Program-made: the position numbers and the translations under genes
The notes under the pieces: model-generated
The model's database searches: none
Told to the model about the DNA's origin: nothing
What the model saw: only the letters and a program-made list of their open reading frames with translations
Shown here: positions 1 to 5,316 of the stretch, piece by piece
How positions within the stretch are numbered: the stretch's first letter is position 1
Layout: the number at the start of each line of letters is the position of its first letter
Assembly: GCA_039930945.1 (NCBI GenBank)
Contig: JBDTSW010000073.1
Coordinates: 1-11,272 of the forward strand
Source of the DNA: JBDTSW01 sp039930945
Lineage (GTDB): Bacteria > Actinomycetota > Thermoleophilia > Solirubrobacterales > 70-9
Direction: 5' to 3'
DNA length: 11,272 nucleotides

Positions 1-1257
1 TTCGCCTACATGACCGCGGCCTATCTCACCCAGGGCGCCTTCAAGGAGACGATCCAGGCGCTGTTCGTGCTCGCCTTCGCGATCGGGCTCGAGCGCCTTG
101 GCGGCGGCCGGCTGGCCGGGGTGGGGGTGGCGCGGGCGGTGCCGCTCGCCGTGCTTGCGGCGGGATCGATCTACGTCTACAGCTTCCCGGGGTTGCTGTG
201 GCTGGCCGGAGCCGCCGCGGCCTGGGCGCTGGTCGAGTTGGCGCTGGCGGGGCGAGGCGGCTGGTGGTCACGGTCGCGGCGGCTGGCAGGGCGCGCGCTT
301 CGGCCCATCGCCCTCGCCGTCGGGGTGTTGGCGATCGCGGTCGTGCCCGAGGTTCCGCGAATCCTCGATTTCGCCGGCTTCGAGACCTTCGATCCGGCCG
401 GCGCGGGCCTCGGCAACCTGTTCAACCCGCTCTCGCCGCTGGAGGCGCTGGGCGTGTGGCCGTCGGGCGACTTCCGCCTCGACCCGGGCGACGGCGCGGC
501 GCCTGCGCTCGTCTACTACCTCGGCGGCGCGCTGGGCCTGGTCTCCTTGGCCTTCGGGCTTTGGTGGTGGCTGTGGCGCGGGCAGCGCGCGGTCCCCGTG
601 GCCCTCGGCGTCGCCGCCCTTCTGGTCGCCTCCGCGAACCTCGTCGGCACCCCCTACCAGGAGGCGAAGGCGATCGCCCTCGCCGCCCCGCTGGCGATGC
701 TGGTCAGCGTCCGGGCGCTGGCCGAGGCGGCGCCGACGTCGGGCCAGGTGGTGGAGATCCTCCGTCGCCGCGGGATCGCCCGGCTGATCCCGCGAAACGC
801 CCGGGTCGCGCGCCTGCGCCTCGGGCTCGCCGCGCTCGCCGGGGCCTTCACCACGGCAGCGGGGCTCTGCAGCCTGGCCGCGCTCGCCAATGGGCCCGTC
901 GGCCCCTCGAGCTACTCGCCGGCGCTGGCGGAGGTGCGCCCGCTGCCGGGCGCCACGCTCGTGCTCGCGCCGGAGGATGTGCTCGCCGACGAGCACGGTC
1001 GCGACTACTTCGTCTGGGAGCTGCGGGGGGGCGAGGTCTGCGTCGAGGCCGAGGGCTCGCAGAGCCCAGGGCGGCCGCCGCCCGGGATCTCCCACGTGCT
1101 CGTCTTCGGCGACTCGCCGGAGCCGCCGTTCGCAGGGACCGACGCCGGCGAGCAACTGGGCTCCTACGTTCTCTGGCGGGTCAGCGACCCCGCTCCGGGG
1201 CCGTCGGGCTGCCCGTTCGTCTCCGACGGCGAGCGCGCCGACCCGGGCGGCGAGTAG
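1..1257 (+). CDS. Polytopic membrane protein, 3' portion (5'-truncated by window edge)
   Basis: The frame is open from base 1 (FAYMTAAYL...), so the ATG at 10 is probably internal and the N-terminus lies outside the window. About 418 residues are visible. Roughly seven or eight hydrophobic segments can be seen, near nt 58-96, 140-185, 187-249, 310-354, 505-576, 595-645, 670-720 and 823-888. Basic or polar loops separate them, and there is a Pro/Gly/Asp-rich loop (FNPLSPLEALGVWPSGDF) around nt 421-475. The last ~110 residues are hydrophilic and may form a small extracytoplasmic domain with two cysteines. The overall pattern resembles the GT-C class of lipid-linked-sugar glycosyltransferases or related uncharacterised integral membrane proteins, but the catalytic N-terminal loop that would decide this is missing. 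It ends 23 bp before thrS and shows no terminator, so its relation to thrS is unclear. The membrane location is well supported; the enzymatic role is a guess. Confidence 0.85.
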   Translation, partial: FAYMTAAYLTQGAFKETIQALFVLAFAIGLERLGGGRLAGVGVARAVPLAVLAAGSIYVYSFPGLLWLAGAAAAWALVELALAGRGGWWSRSRRLAGRALRPIALAVGVLAIAVVPEVPRILDFAGFETFDPAGAGLGNLFNPLSPLEALGVWPSGDFRLDPGDGAAPALVYYLGGALGLVSLAFGLWWWLWRGQRAVPVALGVAALLVASANLVGTPYQEAKAIALAAPLAMLVSVRALAEAAPTSGQVVEILRRRGIARLIPRNARVARLRLGLAALAGAFTTAAGLCSLAALANGPVGPSSYSPALAEVRPLPGATLVLAPEDVLADEHGRDYFVWELRGGEVCVEAEGSQSPGRPPPGISHVLVFGDSPEPPFAGTDAGEQLGSYVLWRVSDPAPGPSGCPFVSDGERADPGGE

Positions 1258-1266
1258 GCGCGCGAC

Positions 1267-1272
1267 TAGCAT
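1267..1272 (+). promoter_or_regulatory. Possible -10 element (TAGCAT) for leaderless thrS transcript
   Basis: TAGCAT fits the actinobacterial TANNNT -10 pattern and lies 8 nt before the thrS ATG, which would place the transcription start at or next to the start codon. There is no Shine-Dalgarno sequence before this ATG, as expected for a leaderless mRNA. No -35 match is visible. The same geometry occurs before the short frame at 3244 and before rpmI. Confidence 0.35.
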
Positions 1273-1280
1273 GGGCATCC

Positions 1281-3224
1281 ATGGCCGCGACCGCGATCAC
1301 AGCCAAGCTGCCCGACGGCTCCGAGCTGCAGCTCGCCGACGGCGCCACGGGCGCCGACGCCGCGGCGGCGATCGGCCCCGGGCTGGCGAAGGCCGCGCTC
1401 GCGGTCAAGGTCGACGGTGAGCTGCGGGACCTGGGTACGCCAATCCCCGACGGCGCCTCGATCGAGGTGATTACCTCCAATAGCCCGGAGGCGCTGGAGT
1501 TGTTGCGCCACGACACGGCCCACGTGCTCGCCACGGCGGTGGTCGAGCTTTGGCCCGGGACCAAGGTCTCGATCGGCCCTCCGATCGCCGACGGCTTCTA
1601 CTACGACTTCGAGTTCCCGGAGGGCGTCAGCCCCTCCGAGGACGACCTGGCGAGGATCGAGGAGCGGATGGCCGACCACGTCGCCGCCGACGAGCCGTTC
1701 GAGCGCTCGGAGGAGAGCGTGCAGGAGGCGCTCGAGCGGTTCCGCGCCGCTGAGGAGCCCTACAAGGTCGAGCTGATCGAGGACCTGATCAGAGATGAGG
1801 GGGCGGAGACCGTCTCGCTCTACCGCAACGGCCCCTTCCTAGACCTCTGCCGCGGCCCGCACGGCCCCTCGACCGGGCGAATCGAGGCCTTCAAGCTGAG
1901 CTCGCTCGCCGGCGCCTACTGGCGCGGCGACGAGACGCGGCAGATGCTGACCCGCGTCTACGGCACCGCCTTCTTCGCGAAGAAGGACCTCGACGCGCAT
2001 CTCGAGCGCCTCGAGCTGGCGCGCGCCAACGACCACCGCAAGCTCGGGCCCCAGCTGGGGCTGTTCATGCTGCGGGGCGAGGCGCCCGGGATGCCGTTCT
2101 GGCTGCCGAAGGGAACGGTCCTGCTGCGCCTGATCGAGGCCGAGGTCCGCGAGCAGCTGCGCCGCCGCGGCTACGAGGAGATCAAGACCCCGCAGATCAT
2201 GGACGTCGAGCTGTGGCACCGCTCGGGCCACTGGGACAACTACCGCGAGAACATGTTCTTCGCCGAGCCCTCCGAGCGCGACCGCGATTGCAGCGAGCGC
2301 GGGTACGCGGTGCGGCCGATGAACTGCCCCGGGGCCTGCCTCACCTTCGGCTCCGAGCGCCACTCCTACCGCGAGCTTCCCCTGCGCCTGGCCGAGTTCG
2401 GGCAGGTCTGGCGCTACGAGCGCGAGGGCGTGCTGCACGGCCTGCTGCGCGTGCGCTCCTTCACCCAGGACGACGCCCACGTCTATTGCACGCTCGAGCA
2501 GGTGCCCGAGGAGGTCAACTCGATCTGCGAGGCGATCGACGAGCTCTACGCGCGCTTCTCCTTCTCCGACGTCCGGGTCGAGCTCTCGACCCGCCCGGAG
2601 AAGGCGATCGGCTCCGACGAGCAGTGGGCGGAGGCCGAGGCCGCGCTGACGAAGGCGTTGGAGATGCAGGGGCGCGAATACCAGCTGAACCCCGGCGACG
2701 GCGCCTTCTACGGGCCGAAGATCGACTTCCACGTGACCGACGCGATCGGGCGCTCCTGGCAGCTCGGCACCTGCCAGCTCGACTTCTCCATGCCCGAGCG
2801 CTTCGATCTCAGCTACCGCGGGGAGGACAACGCCGAGCACCGGCCGGTGATGATCCACCGGGCGCTGCTGGGCTCCATGGAGCGCTTCGCGGGGATCCTG
2901 ATCGAGCACCACGCAGGGCGCTTCCCCACCTGGCTCGCGCCCGTGCAGGCGCTCGTCCTCCCGGTCGCCGATCGCCACAACGACTACGCGAACGAGGTGG
3001 GGGCGCAGCTTCGTCAGCAGGGCCTGCGGGTCGAGGTCGACGCGCGCTCGGAGTCGGTCGGCCGCAAGATCCGCGACGCCGAGGTGGCCAAGGCGCCCTA
3101 CATGCTCGTCGTCGGCGACCGCGAGGCCGACGACGGGGTCGTCGCGCTGCGCTCTCACGCCGAGGGCGACGTCGGGCCGGTCCCCGTGGCCGAGCTTGCG
3201 GCACGGCTCGCGGCCGACGCCTAG
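1281..3224 (+). CDS. thrS: Threonine--tRNA ligase (ThrRS)
   Basis: Class II aminoacyl-tRNA synthetase that charges tRNA-Thr in the cytoplasm; 647 residues, normal for full-length bacterial ThrRS (E. coli 642). The order is an N-terminal TGS domain (about 1-65), an editing domain with HxxxH (H77, H81) and CxxxH (C190, H194) that hydrolyses Ser-tRNA-Thr, the catalytic core, and a C-terminal anticodon-binding domain from about residue 552. The three catalytic zinc ligands are present as C349 (MNCPG), H400 (DDAHVYC) and H526 (MIHRALLGS), each offset by 15 from E. coli C334, H385 and H511. Motif 2 is recognisable as YEREGVLHGLLRVRSF. The ATG at 1281 was chosen because the TGS domain begins directly there; the frame stays open far upstream, but that part overlaps the previous gene and is GC-driven. 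No ribosome binding site is visible and a TAGCAT box lies 8 nt upstream, suggesting leaderless expression from its own promoter. No residue expected to be essential is missing. Confidence 0.98.
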   Translation: MAATAITAKLPDGSELQLADGATGADAAAAIGPGLAKAALAVKVDGELRDLGTPIPDGASIEVITSNSPEALELLRHDTAHVLATAVVELWPGTKVSIGPPIADGFYYDFEFPEGVSPSEDDLARIEERMADHVAADEPFERSEESVQEALERFRAAEEPYKVELIEDLIRDEGAETVSLYRNGPFLDLCRGPHGPSTGRIEAFKLSSLAGAYWRGDETRQMLTRVYGTAFFAKKDLDAHLERLELARANDHRKLGPQLGLFMLRGEAPGMPFWLPKGTVLLRLIEAEVREQLRRRGYEEIKTPQIMDVELWHRSGHWDNYRENMFFAEPSERDRDCSERGYAVRPMNCPGACLTFGSERHSYRELPLRLAEFGQVWRYEREGVLHGLLRVRSFTQDDAHVYCTLEQVPEEVNSICEAIDELYARFSFSDVRVELSTRPEKAIGSDEQWAEAEAALTKALEMQGREYQLNPGDGAFYGPKIDFHVTDAIGRSWQLGTCQLDFSMPERFDLSYRGEDNAEHRPVMIHRALLGSMERFAGILIEHHAGRFPTWLAPVQALVLPVADRHNDYANEVGAQLRQQGLRVEVDARSESVGRKIRDAEVAKAPYMLVVGDREADDGVVALRSHAEGDVGPVPVAELAARLAADA

Positions 3225-3229
3225 GGCTC

Positions 3230-3235
3230 TATACT
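3230..3235 (+). promoter_or_regulatory. -10-like TATACT upstream of the Thr-run short frame and infC
   Basis: TATACT matches the -10 consensus at five of six positions and stands out in this GC-rich sequence directly after the thrS stop. The ATG of the 10-codon frame follows 8 nt later, the geometry of a leaderless transcript. The following bases nearly repeat the rpmI upstream region (ATACTCG, 1-2 variable bases, TTCGATG). There is no recognisable -35 box 16-18 nt upstream. It could be the promoter for infC. Confidence 0.45.
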
Positions 3236-3243
3236 CGCCTTCG

Positions 3244-3276
3244 ATGCAGGGCACCACGACCACGACGCGCCGCTGA
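3244..3276 (+). CDS. Putative leader peptide MQGTTTTTRR (five consecutive Thr codons)
   Basis: A 10-codon frame, ATG to TGA, lies 19 nt after the thrS stop and 114 nt before the probable infC ATG. Its sequence is MQGTTTTTRR with codons ACC ACG ACC ACG ACG for the threonines. It begins 8 nt after a TATACT box with no Shine-Dalgarno site, as leaderless leader peptides do in actinobacteria. Runs of one amino acid in a very short frame upstream of a gene are the hallmark of ribosome-mediated attenuation, and threonine is notable because the preceding gene is thrS. A C-rich, G-poor tract follows and no intrinsic terminator is visible, so any attenuation would more likely be Rho-dependent or act on infC translation. 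It could also be chance: ACC/ACG repeats are cheap in GC-rich DNA. Expression is inferred, not shown. Confidence 0.4.
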   Translation: MQGTTTTTRR

Positions 3277-3280
3277 GCGC

Positions 3281-3324
3281 CCGTGCCCTTGCGATCTTCC
3301 CAGCCTCTCGACTCGTCCCCGACC
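3281..3324 (+). promoter_or_regulatory. C-rich/G-poor tract in infC leader, possible Rho-loading region
   Basis: By hand count these 44 bases hold 22 C, 8 G, 10 T and 4 A, a strong C-over-G bias not typical of the flanking coding DNA. It starts a few bases after the stop of the Thr-run short frame. C-rich, G-poor, poorly structured RNA is the known feature of Rho utilisation sites. That it works as one here is inference; a plain unstructured 5' leader is the alternative. Confidence 0.25.
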
Positions 3325-3390
3325 GCCGGTTAGCTTGAAGCTTCCCGTGCTTCGCTCCTAGTGCCGGTCCCGAGACGGTTCGACCGGCGG
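3323..3390 (+). promoter_or_regulatory. Inverted repeat that could close over the infC start (8-bp stem)
   Basis: CCGCCGGT (3323-3330) is perfectly complementary to ACCGGCGG (3383-3390), and the 3' arm ends directly before the ATG at 3391. The 52-nt loop contains a smaller hairpin, GAAGC (3337-3341) with GCTTC (3349-3353). If formed, the stem would hide the only purine-rich stretch before the infC start and might set the translation level. Short GC repeats arise easily at this base composition, so comparative evidence would be needed. Confidence 0.3.
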
Positions 3391-4032
3391 ATGCCCGAGA
3401 GGGATCCGACCCGGGTCAACGAGCGGATTCGCATCTCCGAGGTGCGGCTGATCGACGAGGAGGGCGAGCAGGTCGGCGTGATCGAGACGAAGAAGGCGCT
3501 GGAGATGGCCCGTGAGCGCGATCTCGACCTGGTCGAGGTCGCCGCGGACGCCCGGCCGCCGGTGGCCCGGCTGCTCGACTACTCGAAGTACAAGTACGAG
3601 CAGGAGCAGAAGGCGAAGGCCGCCCGCAAGCACCAGCAGCAGGTCAACGTCCGCGAGATCAAGCTTCGCCCGAAGATCGCCGACCACGATTACGCGACCA
3701 AGCGCGGCCACGTCGAGCGCTTCCTGCGAAACAGGGACAAGGTCAAGGTGACGATCATGTTCCGCGGCCGCGAGCAGGCTCATCCGGAGCGGGGGCGGGC
3801 ACTCCTCCAGCGCCTCTACGAAGACATCGCCGAGATCGCCACGATCGAGTCCGAACCCCAGCAGGAGGGGCGCAACATGCACATGATGGTGGCGCCCTCG
3901 AAGGAGCTCTTGGCCGAACAGCAGCGCGACGACGCGGAGGCCGCCGAGGACTCCGACGCCGCCGAGCCCGCCCCCGCCGAGGGCGAGCCGGATGCCGACG
4001 GCGGCTCGCCCGCCGACGAAGCCGTCGCCTAG
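3391..4032 (+). CDS. infC: Translation initiation factor IF-3
   Basis: IF3 binds the 30S subunit, blocks premature 50S joining and proofreads start-codon/initiator-tRNA pairing. From the ATG at 3391 it is 213 residues. The N domain (about 7-75) starts with the conserved TRVNERIRISEVRLIDEEG; a basic, Gln/Lys-rich linker follows, then the C domain (about 87-173) with VREIKLRPKI, HDYATKRGHVERFL and KVTIMFRGRE. The last ~37 residues are an acidic, Ala/Pro-rich and probably disordered tail with 14 Asp/Glu, a feature of many actinobacterial IF3s and absent from the 180-residue E. coli protein. The GTG at 3361 would add ten residues (MPVPRRFDRR) but has no ribosome binding site; the ATG gives the usual short lead-in before R-V-N-E-R. 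A purine-rich GGCGG touches the ATG, too close for a standard site. The start is ATG or GTG, not the rare AUU/AUC class used for E. coli IF3 autoregulation. Identity is certain; the start is moderately sure. Confidence 0.95.
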   Translation: MPERDPTRVNERIRISEVRLIDEEGEQVGVIETKKALEMARERDLDLVEVAADARPPVARLLDYSKYKYEQEQKAKAARKHQQQVNVREIKLRPKIADHDYATKRGHVERFLRNRDKVKVTIMFRGREQAHPERGRALLQRLYEDIAEIATIESEPQQEGRNMHMMVAPSKELLAEQQRDDAEAAEDSDAAEPAPAEGEPDADGGSPADEAVA

Positions 4033-4041
4033 CCGCTCGAT

Positions 4042-4070
4042 TTGACGCCGGGCCCCGGGCGCTCTAGGCA
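4042..4070 (+). promoter_or_regulatory. Promoter-like TTGACG-17-TAGGCA after infC
   Basis: TTGACG (4042-4047) matches five of six -35 positions, and TAGGCA (4065-4070), a weaker -10, lies exactly 17 bp downstream. Transcription would begin near 4077, ahead of the unrecognised gene at 4087. The spacer is a GC near-palindrome (CCGGGCCCCGG), which could be an operator or just base composition. The TTG inside the -35 box would otherwise be an alternative start codon for the downstream gene. Confidence 0.45.
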
Positions 4071-4086
4071 GTGGAGCAAGCCGACC

Positions 4087-4572
4087 GTGAAGGCGGGCAA
4101 GCACGTAACCGCGATGATCGGTCAGACGGCGGAGACCGGCGTCTCCCGCGACGAGTTGGTCCAGTTCCTCCTGATCGGCCTCCACGACAGCAACCAGCTC
4201 TCGGTGGACGGCACCCGCAAGTGGGACGTGAAGGGGAAGCTCGGCGGGCCGAAGACGATGTTCGCGGACGGCGCCCTGAAGAACGCCGCGATCAACTCCG
4301 ACCAATGCGTGATCGGCACCACCAAGCCAAACGAGATCATGGACACGATCTGGGTCGCCCTGCGGACCGAGAAGGAGATCAACGACCGCGACAAGGCGAA
4401 CGTCCTGACGCTGTCCAAGGTCGCGCTCAAGGCAGCGGCCAACGCCACTGCCACCCAGCAGCAGGTCTACTTCTTCACTGGTGGCTGGCACGACTCCAGC
4501 GGCGACGGGCAGCCGCAGTCCGACGAGCTCGGCTGTGCCGGGGGCACGATCACCGCCATGACCATCCGCTAG
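4087..4572 (+). CDS. Unrecognised protein, 161 aa, between infC and rpmI
   Basis: I do not recognise this protein. Codons end almost exclusively in G or C through the whole frame, as in the neighbouring genes, so it is very likely coding. GTG 4087 is my choice of start; TTG 4042 coincides with a -35-like box, and ATG 4114 is a shorter option. The product has a basic N-terminus (KAGKHV), a probable amphipathic helix (SRDELVQFLLIGLHDSNQL), a central mixed region (WDVKGKLGGPKTMFADGALK), and a Lys/Ala/Asp-rich helical stretch. An aromatic segment (QQQVYFFTGGWH) leads into DSSGDGQPQSDE at residues 136-147, which fits a 12-residue EF-hand or dockerin-type calcium loop (D1, S3, D5, G6, E12), except for Pro at position 8. 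There are two cysteines, no signal peptide and no membrane segment. It interrupts the usually adjacent infC-rpmI pair and appears to have its own promoter, so it may be a lineage-specific insertion. Function unknown. Confidence 0.72.
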   Translation: MKAGKHVTAMIGQTAETGVSRDELVQFLLIGLHDSNQLSVDGTRKWDVKGKLGGPKTMFADGALKNAAINSDQCVIGTTKPNEIMDTIWVALRTEKEINDRDKANVLTLSKVALKAAANATATQQQVYFFTGGWHDSSGDGQPQSDELGCAGGTITAMTIR

Positions 4573-4592
4573 CGCGGATGCCTCTCTGCTTC

Positions 4593-4598
4593 AATACT
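4593..4598 (+). promoter_or_regulatory. -10-like AATACT for leaderless rpmI
   Basis: AATACT lies 7 nt before the rpmI ATG, and there is no Shine-Dalgarno site between the upstream stop at 4572 and that ATG. The stretch ATACTCG-GTTCGATG closely repeats the arrangement at 3231-3246 (ATACTCG-CCTTCGATG). This suggests a common promoter type giving leaderless mRNAs. No -35 box is seen. If real, rpmI-rplT has its own promoter in addition to read-through from infC. Confidence 0.42.
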
Positions 4599-4605
4599 CG
4601 GTTCG

Positions 4606-4812
4606 ATGCCGAAGATGAAGACACACTCGGGCGCCAAGAAGCGCTTTCGCAAGACCGCCACGGGCAAGCTGCGGGGGCGCCGTGCCTACTCCAGCCACAT
4701 CCTGGAGAAGAAGTCGCCGAAGCGCAAGCGGCGGATGCGCAGGCCGGTCGAGGTCAAGAAGTCCGACGAGCACCGCGTGAACACGCTGCTCGGCAAGAGC
4801 CAGGGCGGCTGA
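4606..4812 (+). CDS. rpmI: 50S ribosomal protein L35 (bL35)
   Basis: This is a small, very basic 68-residue protein of the large ribosomal subunit, at the normal L35 size (E. coli 65). The family signature opens the protein as MPKMKTHSGAKKRFRKTATG, followed by KLRGRRAYSSHILEKKSPKRKRRMRR, the canonical Lys/Arg-rich middle, and the conserved VEVKKSDEHRVNTLL region near the C-terminus. The ATG is fixed by the invariant MPKMKT start. It has no ribosome binding site and an AATACT box 7 nt upstream, so it is probably translated from a leaderless transcript. rplT follows after 65 nt, the standard pairing; in several bacteria L20 represses this operon by binding the mRNA, and the spacer here contains candidate structures. 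Confidence 0.97.
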   Translation: MPKMKTHSGAKKRFRKTATGKLRGRRAYSSHILEKKSPKRKRRMRRPVEVKKSDEHRVNTLLGKSQGG

Positions 4813-4822
4813 TGTGAGATGA

Positions 4823-4866
4823 GGTGCTTTAGCGCCGAAACTGGCATGTCAGGCGGCGAAGCCGCC
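4823..4866 (+). promoter_or_regulatory. Two tandem hairpins in the rpmI-rplT spacer, possible L20 operator
   Basis: The first hairpin pairs GGTGC (4823-4827) with GCGCC (4832-4836) over a TTTA loop, with one G-U pair. The second is a perfect 6-bp stem, GGCGGC (4852-4857) with GCCGCC (4861-4866), over GAA. Between them lies GAAACTGGCATGTC. The element ends just before the AGGTGG purine stretch (4869-4874) that precedes the rplT GTG, so folding could affect L20 synthesis. There is no T-run, so it is not an intrinsic terminator. It might instead be a dispersed genomic repeat, which cannot be tested in one window. Confidence 0.35.
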
Positions 4867-4877
4867 GCAGGTGGCTC

Positions 4878-5237
4878 GTGAGCCGCTCCACCAACGCCGT
4901 CGCCCGGCACCGCCGTCGCAAGAAGGTCCTGAAGCAGGCCCGTGGCTACTACGGGCGCAAGCACTCCAGCTACCGCTTCGCCAAGGAACAGGTGCAGCGC
5001 TCGGGTCGCTACGCCTACCGCGACCGGCGCCGGCGAAAGCGCGACTTCCGCCGGCTGTGGATCGTCCGCATCAACGCCGCCGCGCGGGCCGAGGGGATGA
5101 GCTACTCCGAGTTCATGCACGGCCTGAAGCTGGCCGAGGTCGAGGTCAACCGCAAGATGCTGGCCGACCTCGCCGTCCGTGACCGCGAGGCCTTCCGCCG
5201 ATTTGCCGAGCTCTCCAGGGAGGCTGCCGCCGTCTGA
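4878..5237 (+). CDS. rplT: 50S ribosomal protein L20 (bL20)
   Basis: This 119-residue, strongly basic protein binds 23S rRNA early and is needed for 50S assembly; the size matches the family (E. coli 118). The conserved N-terminal extension is seen as ARHRRRKKVLKQARGYYGRK, followed by YRFAKEQVQRSGRYAYRDRRRRKRDFRRLWI and the globular-domain signature RINAAARAEGMSYSEFMHGL. The C-terminal LADLAVRDREAFRRFAEL is typical. The start is GTG 4878; its first residues (MSRSTNAVARH) replace the more usual MARVKRGV, and no other in-frame start exists nearby. AGGTGG ends 3 nt before the GTG, an unusually short spacing for a ribosome binding site. It is the last gene before a strong intrinsic terminator, closing the IF3/L35/L20 block. 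Confidence 0.98.
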   Translation: MSRSTNAVARHRRRKKVLKQARGYYGRKHSSYRFAKEQVQRSGRYAYRDRRRRKRDFRRLWIVRINAAARAEGMSYSEFMHGLKLAEVEVNRKMLADLAVRDREAFRRFAELSREAAAV

Positions 5238-5263
5238 CAAGCAGTAGGACGCGTAGGTCTCCC

Positions 5264-5288
5264 GGGCGCCCGACGAGGCGCCCTTTTT
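5264..5288 (+). terminator. Rho-independent terminator after rplT
   Basis: A perfect 7-bp GC stem, GGGCGCC (5264-5270) and GGCGCCC (5277-5283), encloses the 6-nt loop CGACGA and is followed at once by five T (5284-5288). It is the only clear intrinsic terminator in the window and separates the ribosomal block from the methyltransferase-pheST-arg unit. The T-run ends 28 nt before the next start codon, so there is little room for a promoter in between. Confidence 0.93.
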
Positions 5289-5316
5289 GTTGGACGACCG
5301 GCCGTTGGGAACGACG

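Noticed and set aside
198..1280. In-frame open extension of thrS for 361 codons upstream of ATG 1281
   Set aside because: It overlaps the membrane protein gene and its translation is Arg/Gly/Ala-rich without domain character, typical of a GC-driven shadow frame. The TGS domain starts at 1281.
1839..3263. 474-codon open frame on the minus strand across thrS
   Set aside because: It is antisense to a fully conserved gene, of low-complexity composition with no recognisable motif; long antisense frames are expected at this GC content.
3267..3280. GCGC-CGCTGA-GCGC hairpin over the stop of the Thr-run frame
   Set aside because: Only four base pairs and no T-run; too weak to call a terminator or attenuator stem by itself.
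4046..4061. GC-only near-palindrome in the promoter spacer after infC
   Set aside because: The arms are separated by a single base and consist only of G and C; this is common by chance here, so it is not listed as an operator.
3358..4491. 377-codon open frame on the minus strand across infC and the orphan gene
   Set aside because: The plus-strand infC is unmistakable, and the orphan plus-strand frame has host-like third-position GC. The minus frame is Leu/Val/Gly/Arg-rich filler mirroring those codons.
4071..4817. Alternative plus-strand frame from GTG 4071 through rpmI
   Set aside because: It yields an Arg/Gln/Asp-rich low-complexity product and overlaps the certain rpmI frame; the 4087-4572 frame has the proper codon pattern.
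5290..5316. TTG codons after the terminator as methyltransferase starts
   Set aside because: They overlap or abut the T-run and lack a ribosome binding site; ATG 5317 has GGGA at 6-nt spacing and begins the conserved ITSAQNEKLK segment.
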